The position numbers were made by a program, and so were the translations under genes. From contig JACRNV010000050.1 in the NCBI GenBank assembly GCA_016214785.1, positions 1 through 38,047 on the forward strand: a DNA stretch of 38,047 nucleotides, given 5' to 3'. Numbering within the stretch: position 1 is the stretch's first letter; each line of letters begins with the position of its first letter. The DNA comes from Methanobacteriota archaeon (GTDB lineage: Archaea; Thermoplasmatota; Thermoplasmata; SG8-5; JACRNV01). The notes under the pieces are model-generated. The model was not told where the DNA came from. It ran no database searches and was given only the letters and a program-made list of their open reading frames with translations. Below, one piece after another: positions 14,042-20,771 of this stretch.

Positions 14042-14551
14042 ATGAGCGCGGGCCTCCTCCTGGGGCGCTTCCAGCCCCTGCACGACGGGCACATATTCGT
14101 GCTGCGCCAGATCCTGAAGGAGTGCGGCCGCGCAATCGTCGTCATAGGCAGCGCCCAGGCCAGCCACGACGCGGACAACCCCTTCTCAGCCGGGGAGAGG
14201 GTCGAGATGCTCCGCGCATCCCTCACAAAATCTGAATTGCTTCGCACGACCATAATTCCAATCGAGGACATCAACCGCTACCCGCTCTGGGTCGCGCACC
14301 TGGAATCGCGCTGCCCGAAGTTCGACCGGGTCTACTCGCGCAACCCGCTCACCATCTCCCTATTCAAGGGGGCGAACTACAAGGTCATCGAGCACGACCT
14401 CTACGAGCGCGGGAACTGCTCCGGGACAGAGATACGGAAGAGGATGGCGCAGGGCAATCCCTGGAAGGACTGCGTGCCCGCCGGGGCGCGAAAGGTAATC
14501 GAAGCCATCCATGGCGAGGAGAGGGTGAGGGCCCTTGCCGGACGCAAATGA
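14042..14551 (+). CDS. nadM: Nicotinamide-nucleotide adenylyltransferase (NadM)
   Basis: A 169-residue archaeal NMN adenylyltransferase that joins NMN and ATP to form NAD. It shows the nucleotidyltransferase signature GRFQPLHDGH (a T/HxGH-type motif), VIGSAQASHDADNPFSAGER, and the C-terminal SGTEIRKRM motif of the family. Length is normal. The start is ATG 14042, about 27 bases after the TATA-like CCTTTATGC (14012-14020), so it is probably leaderless. It overlaps the PncC-PurN start, placing NAD synthesis and NMN salvage in one transcript. A second copy of its promoter and first codons lies 168 bp upstream. Confidence 0.95.
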   Translation: MSAGLLLGRFQPLHDGHIFVLRQILKECGRAIVVIGSAQASHDADNPFSAGERVEMLRASLTKSELLRTTIIPIEDINRYPLWVAHLESRCPKFDRVYSRNPLTISLFKGANYKVIEHDLYERGNCSGTEIRKRMAQGNPWKDCVPAGARKVIEAIHGEERVRALAGRK

Positions 14552-15665
14552 GATGCTCGCGGAGGCACTGAGGGCGCGCGGCCTGTCCGTCGCGGCGGGC
14601 GAGTCCTGCACCGGCGGCCTCCTGTCCAAGCTCATCACGGACGTCCCGGGCTCGTCCCAATATTTCAAGGGCGGGACGTCCGCCTATGACGATCATGCCA
14701 AGGTCTCGCTGCTCGGCGTCAAGCTCACGAGCATCACTCAATTCGGAGCCGTTTCCAGAGAGGTCGCGAGCGAAATGGCCGACGGAGCGCGTTTGAAATT
14801 TCGCTCGGAGGTCGGCATCGGCATAACGGGCATTGCCGGGCCAGGCGGCGGCACTCCGGAGAAACCAGTAGGCCTTGTTTTCATAGCCGTTTCTGTGCCA
14901 GGCAGGACGTTCGCGCGCGAGTTCCAGTTCCATGGCAGCCGCGCCGATGTCAGGCGCGGCGCGGCCGACGCGGCAATGCAGATGGCAATCGAAGAGATTG
15001 AGATGCTTCCCGTTAAAAGTGGCGAGAGCTCGGGAACGGGAGAATTCCGCATCGGCGTCCTCGCCTCCGGTGGCGGCACGGACCTCCAGAGCATCCTCGA
15101 CGCCTGCGGGTCGGGCTACATACCCGGGAAGGTCGTGGTCGTCATAAGCAACGTCGAGGATGCCGGCGCGCTCGACCGCGCCCGGAAGCACGGCGCGGCC
15201 GCGCTCTTCATCGACCACCGGAAGAAGGCCAGGGAGGAGCACGAGCGCGAGGTCGGCGACGCGCTCGACAAGCACGGCGTCCAGCTCGTCGTCCTGGCCG
15301 GATACCTCCGAATCCTGACACCTTACTTCGTGAGGAGGTTCCTCGGAAGGCTCGTCAACATCCACCCCGCGCTCCTGCCTGGCTTCGGCGGAAAGGGGAT
15401 GCACGGAGAGCGCGTCCACAGGGCCGTGCTGGAGGCCGGGTGCCGCCTGTCGGGGTGCAGCGTGCACTTCGTGGACGAGAGCGTCGACGGCGGGCCGATA
15501 ATCGCCCAGCGCGCGGTCGATGCGAAGGATGGGGACACGCCCGAGACGCTCGCGGCCAGAGTTCTGGAGCAGGAGCACCTACTCCTCCCTTACGTGGTGA
15601 AACTCATCGCCGAAGGGAAGGTCTCGCTGGCGGACGGCAAGGTGCGCGTCAGGGACACTCCCTGA
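14535..15665 (+). CDS. PncC-PurN fusion: NMN amidohydrolase and GAR formyltransferase
   Basis: A 376-residue two-domain protein. Residues about 1-155 are a CinA-C/PncC nicotinamide-nucleotide amidase: GESCTGGLLS with Ser24, GAVSREVASEM, and GIAGPGGGTPEKPVGL. Residues about 171-376 are phosphoribosylglycinamide formyltransferase (PurN, purine synthesis step 3): GVLASGGGTDLQSIL, VNIHPALLPGF with Asn275 and His277, and VDESVDGGP with Asp318. The catalytic residues of both domains are kept, joined by a Ser/Gly linker (161-170). The start is TTG 14535 with GAGGGTGAGG upstream, inside the nadM 3' end; ATG 14553 is an alternative. The coupling with NadM fits NAD recycling; the link to purine formylation is unusual. 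It overlaps the convergent UPF0282 gene by 17 bases. Confidence 0.9.
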   Translation: MPDANEMLAEALRARGLSVAAGESCTGGLLSKLITDVPGSSQYFKGGTSAYDDHAKVSLLGVKLTSITQFGAVSREVASEMADGARLKFRSEVGIGITGIAGPGGGTPEKPVGLVFIAVSVPGRTFAREFQFHGSRADVRRGAADAAMQMAIEEIEMLPVKSGESSGTGEFRIGVLASGGGTDLQSILDACGSGYIPGKVVVVISNVEDAGALDRARKHGAAALFIDHRKKAREEHEREVGDALDKHGVQLVVLAGYLRILTPYFVRRFLGRLVNIHPALLPGFGGKGMHGERVHRAVLEAGCRLSGCSVHFVDESVDGGPIIAQRAVDAKDGDTPETLAARVLEQEHLLLPYVVKLIAEGKVSLADGKVRVRDTP

Positions 15666-16509
15666 AAAGGGCCTTCCGCCTCGCCTCCAGCAGGTCGTCC
15701 TCCTCCCCGGCGAAGGTCGCGAACGTCCGGACCCTGCAGCCGTGCGCCTCCGCGGCCTCGAACACGCCGGGAACCTTCTCGCGCCATTTGAGGTCCCTCA
15801 GGAAGTGGTGGTCAAGGATCAGGTCCTTCACCTTCGTCCGCCCGATGACCCTTGCCAGGTTCCCCACGCTCCTTTCCAGGGCGCCTTCACCGTAGCTGTG
15901 CATCATGTAGGTCATGGGCCCGTCGCACGCGAGGACGCTCGGATCCTGCCCCACGATGAAGTCCGCCTGCTCGTCGAGGCTCGGGCCCTCGACGTCCGAC
16001 GTATGGACGAAGACCTCCTCCCCCTCGGAAATCGCGAGCTCCAGCACGTAGCCCAGGCGCGCGTCTGTCCCGTGCGGCACCGCCCCGGAAAAGGTCAGCG
16101 CCGTCTTTCCAATCTCGAAGGTCTTCCCGTCGGCTGTCTCGACCGAGGAAGGCCTCCCGCCGAGGATCTTCAGGAAATCGGCGGCGCGCTGCCTCTGGCT
16201 CCGGTTGATGTTGTTCCTCGGGTCCTTGACGAGGAGGCGCTTCCCCCACAGTATGTCCGGGCGGTTCGGCTCGTGGTGGTCGAAGTGGTAGTGCGATATC
16301 GTGGCTATGTCCGCCTTCCCGGCGGCCTTTTCGATGCGCCCCCAGAGCTCCGCACGGCGCTCGATCTCGATCCCGTGCGGCGGCAGGCCGTACCTTATCT
16401 CGCCCAGCCTGACTCCCGGGTCGATCAGTATCCCGCAGTCCTTCGTCTCGACGAGGAACGCCATGCTGCGGGCGCCCATGCTGTCGGAGGCGAGGGGCGT
16501 GAGCTTCAT
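15649..16509 (-). CDS. UPF0282 family metallo-beta-lactamase-fold protein
   Basis: A 286-residue archaeal protein of the UPF0282 family. The N-terminus MKLTPLASDSMGARSMAFLV and GILIDPGVRLGEIRYGLPPH are characteristic, and the metal site motif is ISHYHFDHHEP. Further likely ligands are in HTSDVEGP and LDHHFLRD. Family members are predicted MBL hydrolases with no settled substrate. The 3' end overlaps the convergent PncC-PurN gene. Its upstream region is where the 3.5-kb mobile element inserted, separating it from the originally divergent gene now at 20119. Confidence 0.9.
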   Translation of the reverse strand: MKLTPLASDSMGARSMAFLVETKDCGILIDPGVRLGEIRYGLPPHGIEIERRAELWGRIEKAAGKADIATISHYHFDHHEPNRPDILWGKRLLVKDPRNNINRSQRQRAADFLKILGGRPSSVETADGKTFEIGKTALTFSGAVPHGTDARLGYVLELAISEGEEVFVHTSDVEGPSLDEQADFIVGQDPSVLACDGPMTYMMHSYGEGALERSVGNLARVIGRTKVKDLILDHHFLRDLKWREKVPGVFEAAEAHGCRVRTFATFAGEEDDLLEARRKALFRECP

Positions 16510-16547
16510 CGAGCGGCGATATTACTGGGCCGATTTAACGCTTTGCG

Positions 16548-16557
16548 GCCCGACCAA
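16548..16557 (+). repeat. 10-bp direct repeat, left flank of mobile element (target-site duplication)
   Basis: GCCCGACCAA occurs immediately outside the left terminal inverted repeat and again at 20073-20082, one base outside the right one. It is read as the duplicated target site. Confidence 0.75.
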
Positions 16558-16571
16558 GCGTTGCCCTTAAA
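16558..16571 (+). repeat. Left terminal inverted repeat
   Basis: GCGTTGCCCTTAAA, an exact reverse complement of 20058-20071, located at the GC-to-AT composition boundary. Confidence 0.75.
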
Positions 16572-16584
16572 AGGAGGAAATTGA

Positions 16585-17262
16585 ATGAATAAAAAGTCAG
16601 AATCGGGAATTAAAAGTCAAGTATATGAGGGGGAATTTACTATGGATGACGAGGACACGATGACCTTTAGTGATAGGACAAGAGAAACAGCAAGGCGAAA
16701 AAGTAAGAATACTTGTTGTATCTGCCACAAGGCCAAGGTTCAAAGATTTCATCACATTCACCCGAGAAGTGGGGGTATAGACGACAAATTATCTAATTGC
16801 GCTCCAATCTGTGGTACTTGTCACATATTTATACACGAATGGGGTGGTTTGAATCCAGACATGGTAATAGCGAATAGGGATACTTGGTATAACTTTGTTA
16901 AATTTATAGAATCAGATGCCTTTACAAGTTCTGAGGCATACAAAAATGATGTGACGGATAAACCATATTCTGACGGCGAAAAAAATAATATGAAAAAAAT
17001 TAAGGATTGGCTATTTTTTCAAACGGTTTGGTACAAAGACATATTGCGTGGTGATTATCAATATGATGACTGGCGTACATCAGAAGAAATATCCAACTGC
17101 GTAAAACTCACGCCTAAATTGACTCCAAAAGAAGTAAGTGAACTATGCTGGAAGATTGACGCCCTTGAAAAAGATACAAAAAATACAATAACAGATAAAT
17201 GGAGAATTATTAAGAGTTTTAAGGATAAATTCGATGATGTTGAGGTTTTTGAATATAGATAA
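16585..17262 (+). CDS. HNH-type nuclease-like protein (element cargo)
   Basis: A 225-residue AT-rich gene. Residues 44-80 form a zinc-bound HNH core: C44/C47 in CCICHK, the catalytic-type HH (56-57) in RFHHIHPRSGG, Asn71, and C76/C79/H80 in CGTCH. The remaining 140 residues are charged and helical and match nothing I recognise; they may recognise a target. Start ATG 16585 has AGGAGG upstream; an internal Met20 is a weaker alternative. Its stop is directly adjacent to the transposase stop on the other strand (17262/17263). It could be a homing or restriction-like nuclease, or a helper for element maintenance. Confidence 0.75.
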   Translation: MNKKSESGIKSQVYEGEFTMDDEDTMTFSDRTRETARRKSKNTCCICHKAKVQRFHHIHPRSGGIDDKLSNCAPICGTCHIFIHEWGGLNPDMVIANRDTWYNFVKFIESDAFTSSEAYKNDVTDKPYSDGEKNNMKKIKDWLFFQTVWYKDILRGDYQYDDWRTSEEISNCVKLTPKLTPKEVSELCWKIDALEKDTKNTITDKWRIIKSFKDKFDDVEVFEYR

Positions 17263-18525
17263 TTAAAAATCGGGCGTAATGCCCGACTCAAACATCTCGT
17301 GGATTATCACGGTGATATTGTAGGCCAGTATTTTACAGAGTAGTTCGTTAGTCTGTGCCGTTGGGTCTTTTGATTTCAGTGTCTCGCCGAATTTCATTTT
17401 GATAGCTCCGAAGGTGGATTCGACATTGCTCCGCTTGTGGTAATGCTCCATGAACTCCTCGCGGTGAAGCTGAAAGTAGTGGTACATTGTCCTCCACATT
17501 CTCTTACCGTGGCCCTTCTCGGTTGTATGGGACTTGAAGGGGATATAGGGAGTCGCGCCCATGTCTCCGACAAGTTGAAGATTGGCGCGTGAGAGATAAC
17601 CCTTGTCTGCCGATACCTCGGAGATGTCGAAATTCTCCGAAGTGTTTTTCACCAATCCCGCGAAATGTGGACAGTCGTTAGCCTTGCCATCCGTTACCTT
17701 CACATCTGTTACAATATTGCTTTTAACGCCGGTGCAGATGTGGGCCTTAATCCAGTTGTGTTCACGCTTTACGCCGTGCTTCATTCCGAGATATGCGCCG
17801 AAGTTGGAGCATCGGAATCCCGACGAATCCACCGCGAAATCGGTTTCAATGTCGGTCAATGGTCTGGCAGACAACCGAATGAGATTTTGCAGGATGGGCG
17901 TTATGCTCTCATCTAACAGTGTTTTCGAGATCGCGTTGTAGTGCGGCGCGTGTCCTAACTTCCCCTCGCCCTCCGCTCTGTCTAATAGGGATTGTGCCCT
18001 TCTGCTTGATAGTTGGCTGTACACTTTCATTACTGCTGAGAATATCAGAACCGAGCGTGGCAACCTCTTTCTCCCCTGTCCCTCTCGGTGCGGTTCCTCA
18101 ATCGTTTCTACGAGTTCTTTCAGCAATGCATCGAATAGGTCGATTTCCTGCCTTTGGGCCGCATTGTAGGCCGTCCAGTTCGGTTTTTGCCTCTCGAACC
18201 CATCGAAGTTCGTCTTTACCTCGAACTGCGATTCTCCCCACTCTCCGACGCCCAAGTAAGGGGTCGGGCACATTACCGTTTCCACATGGAAACTTTTATT
18301 TGTCCTTTCGTTTATACCTTCTGTCGGGGCTTCGATATGCATAGTATCGTGGCCTCCTGGCCAGCGGGTGTACAACCACTCGCTGGCCTCACCACTAGAT
18401 AGGCTCTTCGACGATATAAACCTCTTATCTACGTTGGTGAAAGTAGTCAATCTGGACTGGAAAAATGCCCTTAAAACACGCTTAAGAACGCGAGATTTGC
18501 GTTTTAAGGCACTTTCGGTTTGCAT
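17263..18525 (-). CDS. DDE transposase of the IS4/IS5-like superfamily
   Basis: A 420-residue transposase with an RNase H-like core. The DDE residues are Asp233 (VDSSGF), Asp307 (ADKGY) and Glu369 (SNVESTFGAIK), followed by KFGETLKSK and NELLCKILAYNITVIIHEM, typical for IS4/IS5-like (DDE_Tnp_1) transposases. The frame extends to ATG 18570, but ATG 18525 has GAGGTT at a good distance and is preferred. The ORF is intact, so the enzyme may be active. A weak inverted pair CGGGCGTA/TACGCCCG (17271/18590) flanks it, but the better-supported element ends are the outer 14-bp repeats. Confidence 0.88.
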   Translation of the reverse strand: MQTESALKRKSRVLKRVLRAFFQSRLTTFTNVDKRFISSKSLSSGEASEWLYTRWPGGHDTMHIEAPTEGINERTNKSFHVETVMCPTPYLGVGEWGESQFEVKTNFDGFERQKPNWTAYNAAQRQEIDLFDALLKELVETIEEPHREGQGRKRLPRSVLIFSAVMKVYSQLSSRRAQSLLDRAEGEGKLGHAPHYNAISKTLLDESITPILQNLIRLSARPLTDIETDFAVDSSGFRCSNFGAYLGMKHGVKREHNWIKAHICTGVKSNIVTDVKVTDGKANDCPHFAGLVKNTSENFDISEVSADKGYLSRANLQLVGDMGATPYIPFKSHTTEKGHGKRMWRTMYHYFQLHREEFMEHYHKRSNVESTFGAIKMKFGETLKSKDPTAQTNELLCKILAYNITVIIHEMFESGITPDF

Positions 18526-18740
18526 CGTCGAACCTCGGGTTAGGGGCGAGCACCGCTGGAATGCGGCCAATGCCCCTTGGGTAAGGTAGTACGCCCGTCC
18601 GCGCCACGGGAGACTTCTTCGCCTTACCTACCCACTATATTGTCGTCGTGGAATATATATATTTTTGAGTTCTTTTTTCGTTTGTTCACCACCCGAAATG
18701 AGTACATAATATATCTCTATCAACAATTTTTAATGAATAT

Positions 18741-18816
18741 TGTGTACACAAAAACATTCTTTAACCCCATTTAGATGTACACAAAATCATTGACCGAGGG
18801 CAATTATGTGTACACA
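18741..18816 (+). promoter_or_regulatory. Three operator-like palindromes at 33-bp spacing
   Basis: TGTGTACACA occurs at 18741-18750 and 18807-18816, with a one-arm variant GATGTACACA at 18774-18783. All three continue as AAAA or similar, and each begins exactly 33 bp after the last, about three helical turns. They lie between a TATA-like TAATATATC (about 18708-18716) and the RHH start at 18834. A fourth, weaker GAGTACAT is at about 18700-18707. The natural reading is an autoregulatory operator array for the RHH protein; iterons of a replication origin are an alternative. Confidence 0.65.
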
Positions 18817-18833
18817 AAATAGCGAGGTCTGAT

Positions 18834-19340
18834 ATGGCCCAAAGTAAAAAACGAGGGCAGGGAAGACCATCACCCTATAAAGAAGTCGATGATTTAGTAG
18901 ATGTACACTACAAAATACCAACTTCTATGGCGAATGAAATTAGTAAACGTTCAGCAGAGAAAGGTATAAAAAAGAATGAACTGATTAGGTCAGCCATAGG
19001 TCATTATTTTGATTGCAAAATGATTATACAATTTAAAAATGAAGTAAAAGATGAGAAATTAGGGTACGTCCCTATCCAGAAAAAGATGTGGCGATTGTAT
19101 CAAATAATAGAGCGTTCTGGAGAACATACCGATGAAGTTATTGAACAATTCAGAACGGAAATAATCAATTTGATGGAGCGATACAGATGGACTTACGACG
19201 AAAAAGACAAGACATCTCAAGTAGCTGTTTTAAGGAGAATCATTCGTAAAATAAAAGAGAAAAGTGTTGGCCTTGATGAACTCCCTGAATTTCATGAACT
19301 AATAAAATTTCTTACAGACGAAATACTTATACCGAGGTAA
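18834..19340 (+). CDS. Ribbon-helix-helix DNA-binding protein (element cargo)
   Basis: A 168-residue AT-rich gene. After a basic start (KKRGQGRPSPYKE), residues about 22-58 fit a ribbon-helix-helix fold: VDVHYKIPTSMANEISKRSA forms the ribbon and first helix, and KNELIRSAIGHYF the second. The remaining 110 residues are charged and helical (RRIIRKIKEK), probably for multimerisation or partner binding. Three palindromes at 33-bp intervals precede the gene and are the likely target. It may repress itself and control expression of the mobile element, and could also bind DNA in transposition or replication. The partner and effector are unknown. Confidence 0.7.
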   Translation: MAQSKKRGQGRPSPYKEVDDLVDVHYKIPTSMANEISKRSAEKGIKKNELIRSAIGHYFDCKMIIQFKNEVKDEKLGYVPIQKKMWRLYQIIERSGEHTDEVIEQFRTEIINLMERYRWTYDEKDKTSQVAVLRRIIRKIKEKSVGLDELPEFHELIKFLTDEILIPR

Positions 19341-19343
19341 TGT

Positions 19344-19365
19344 TTTAGGCTCTTTGATGCCTAAA
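19344..19365 (+). terminator. Hairpin between the RHH and zinc-ribbon genes
   Basis: TTTAGGC and GCCTAAA form a perfect 7-bp stem around 8 bases, 4 bases after the RHH stop. There is no long T-run after it, so it may be an attenuator or processing site instead of a terminator. A strong GGAGGAG follows, then a five-codon mini-ORF before ATG 19404. Confidence 0.4.
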
Positions 19366-19403
19366 GATTCTAAAGGAGGAGATGCGACGGAAGGAATAGC
19401 ACA

Positions 19404-20024
19404 ATGACTAAAATTAAAGTTAGTGATATTGAGATAAAAACATGTCCATATTGTGGTAGTTCAAAATTAAATCTTTTTTCAGATGGATCTGGTAACTGTT
19501 TAAATTGCGACAAATCATTTTCGAAACCAGCCATTCAAAATAAATGTACTAAATGTGGAAGTACCGAATTAAAAAGATACATCGATAAAGAAAATCAATA
19601 TGTATATTGTACTGCCTGTGATGAGACGGTTCCTTTAGATGATTTTATTAAAGAAAAAGAAAGAGGGACAAAGTCGGAATATTTCTGTACTGAATGCGGT
19701 GCCGACGTGTCAGAAAATGATACAACATGTCCAAAATGCGGAACGTCTTTCGCTGATGATGAAAATGATGACGAAGATTTGAACGGTATTCGTGGGACTC
19801 ACTCTAAAATCGGGTACTATTTGATGCTCATCGGAGCAATGGTGTATCTCATCACTTTTATTGTATCCATGAGTTATACGCCGAAATTCGGCAATATCAA
19901 CGATATCCAAGATTCGCTAAATTACTCTAAAATGATGGCCGCAATCTCATTTCTCTCCATATTTGCATTTATGATAGGTAGCCTCATCCAAATTAGGTCA
20001 CTAATTGAACGACGGGGGATTTAA
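19404..20024 (+). CDS. Three-zinc-ribbon protein with two C-terminal membrane segments
   Basis: A 206-residue AT-rich gene. It has three zinc ribbons: C14/C17/C32/C35, C48/C51/C69/C72 and C95/C98/C109/C112. An acidic linker (DDENDDEDLNG) follows, then two hydrophobic segments (about 136-157 and 178-197) joined by a short polar loop. The likely topology is a cytoplasmic ribbon domain anchored by a membrane hairpin. No known family is recognised beyond generic zinc ribbons. It is the last gene of the mobile element, ending 33 bases before the right inverted repeat. A role in defence, host interaction or element control is possible but not shown. Confidence 0.65.
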   Translation: MTKIKVSDIEIKTCPYCGSSKLNLFSDGSGNCLNCDKSFSKPAIQNKCTKCGSTELKRYIDKENQYVYCTACDETVPLDDFIKEKERGTKSEYFCTECGADVSENDTTCPKCGTSFADDENDDEDLNGIRGTHSKIGYYLMLIGAMVYLITFIVSMSYTPKFGNINDIQDSLNYSKMMAAISFLSIFAFMIGSLIQIRSLIERRGI

Positions 20025-20057
20025 AGTCAAGCCGGCCATTTTCGTGTCAGATGGGGA

Positions 20058-20071
20058 TTTAAGGGCAACGC
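20058..20071 (+). repeat. Right terminal inverted repeat
   Basis: TTTAAGGGCAACGC, the exact inverse of 16558-16571. A-T-rich DNA ends here and GC-rich DNA resumes. Confidence 0.75.
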
Positions 20072-20072
20072 C

Positions 20073-20082
20073 GCCCGACCAA
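20073..20082 (+). repeat. 10-bp direct repeat, right flank of mobile element (target-site duplication)
   Basis: GCCCGACCAA, identical to 16548-16557, one base outside the right inverted repeat. Confidence 0.75.
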
Positions 20083-20086
20083 CAAC

Positions 20087-20095
20087 CTTTATATC
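20087..20095 (+). promoter_or_regulatory. TATA box of the gene at 20119
   Basis: CTTTATATC lies about 28 bases before ATG 20119. It is outside the mobile element, so the gene kept its own promoter after the insertion. Confidence 0.6.
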
Positions 20096-20118
20096 TCGAA
20101 TTACTCTATTGGGGTTTG

Positions 20119-20454
20119 ATGGATGCCCACGAAACCGCGCTCAGGCGATTTTTCGAGTCCCTGAGGGACAGGCCCTTCACCGTCGCGCAAGCCGCGGGCG
20201 CTTTGCGCATCGACGAGGACTCGGCGAGGAAGCTCCTTGCCCGCCACGCGCAGAAGGGGCAGGTGTCCGAGCTGGTCAGGGACAGGTTCATCTACTCGAA
20301 CAGCGCGGACGTCGTCGCGTACAACATGTTCCTGGAGGTCGCGCCCAACGTCACCTTCCAGGAGTACGTCGCGCACAGGGACGAGCCCCACGTGCTGGCC
20401 AGGCTGAGCAGGGACCGGGACATCGCCAAGGGCCTGAAGGCAGAGGAGCGTTAG
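20119..20454 (+). CDS. Small winged-helix-like protein of unknown role
   Basis: A 111-residue protein. ATG 20119 is chosen because a longer reading from 20005 starts inside the mobile element and crosses both its end and the TATA box. Residues about 10-60 (FTVAQAAGALRIDEDSARKL and AQKGQVSELVRDRFIYS) look like a winged helix. The rest is helical (NVTFQEYVAHRDEPHVLARL). It is followed within 3 bases by the next small gene and then the amidohydrolase, suggesting one operon. No family is recognised. Confidence 0.7.
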   Translation: MDAHETALRRFFESLRDRPFTVAQAAGALRIDEDSARKLLARHAQKGQVSELVRDRFIYSNSADVVAYNMFLEVAPNVTFQEYVAHRDEPHVLARLSRDRDIAKGLKAEER

Positions 20455-20457
20455 ATA

Positions 20458-20763
20458 GTGCCGATGTACAACAAGAGGGGCGCGGCGAGGAAGGCCTACC
20501 AGAAGAAGAAGTTCTCCCCGCGCAAGAAGCGCCTCAACCTCAGGCGCATAGACGAGTTCAAGTGGGAGATAAACCAGATATTGTCGGCGCTGCCGGAGAA
20601 CGTGCGCGGCACGCTCAAGGGCTCGATAATCGCCAAGGCCGACAAGATAGACTCCAATGCGGCTATAGACTTCATAGAGGCCAAGGAGAAGGAAGGGCTC
20701 ATAGACACCGAAATGACCGACAGGCTCTGCGCCCTCGTCGTCCGGTTCACGACCTTCAGATGA
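20458..20763 (+). CDS. Conserved-looking basic small protein, function unknown
   Basis: A 101-residue protein from GTG 20458 (ATG 20464 is an alternative); GAGGAG lies 10 bases upstream of the GTG. The first 30 residues are very basic (NKRGAARKAYQKKKFSPRKK), suggesting nucleic-acid binding. The remaining part is a compact helical domain (DEFKWEINQILSALPENVRG, then DSNAAIDFIEAKEKEGLID). Its stop overlaps ATG 20760 (ATGA), so it is translationally linked to the amidohydrolase. No family is recognised; association with the ribosome or RNA is only a guess from charge. Confidence 0.65.
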   Translation: MPMYNKRGAARKAYQKKKFSPRKKRLNLRRIDEFKWEINQILSALPENVRGTLKGSIIAKADKIDSNAAIDFIEAKEKEGLIDTEMTDRLCALVVRFTTFR

Positions 20764-20771
20764 GGGGCGCC

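Larger units (their letters stand above)
16558..20072. mobile_element. Passenger-carrying transposon-like element with 14-bp TIRs
   Basis: A 3.5-kb segment much richer in A/T than both flanks. It starts with GCGTTGCCCTTAAA (16558-16571) and ends with the exact inverse TTTAAGGGCAACGC (20058-20071), and is flanked by GCCCGACCAA direct repeats. It holds four genes: HNH-type protein (+), DDE transposase (-), RHH protein (+) and zinc-ribbon membrane protein (+). Removing it joins the UPF0282 promoter to the TATA box of the gene at 20119, which is a normal divergent arrangement. A 10-bp duplication fits IS4-like families, some of which carry passenger genes; family placement is inference. Confidence 0.75.

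Noticed and set aside
17271-18597. CGGGCGTA / TACGCCCG as the terminal repeats of the transposase gene
   Set aside because: Only 8 bp, the left copy would be inside the coding sequence, and no target duplication flanks them. The outer 14-bp repeats with a 10-bp duplication are far better.
18577-18774. A 65-codon plus-strand ORF in the gap before the RHH gene
   Set aside because: It overlaps the promoter and operator region, has no convincing ribosome site and its sequence looks like translated AT-rich spacer.
20005-20118. An N-terminal extension of the gene at 20119
   Set aside because: It would begin inside the mobile element and read through its terminal repeat and the gene's own TATA box. 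The insertion is younger than the gene.
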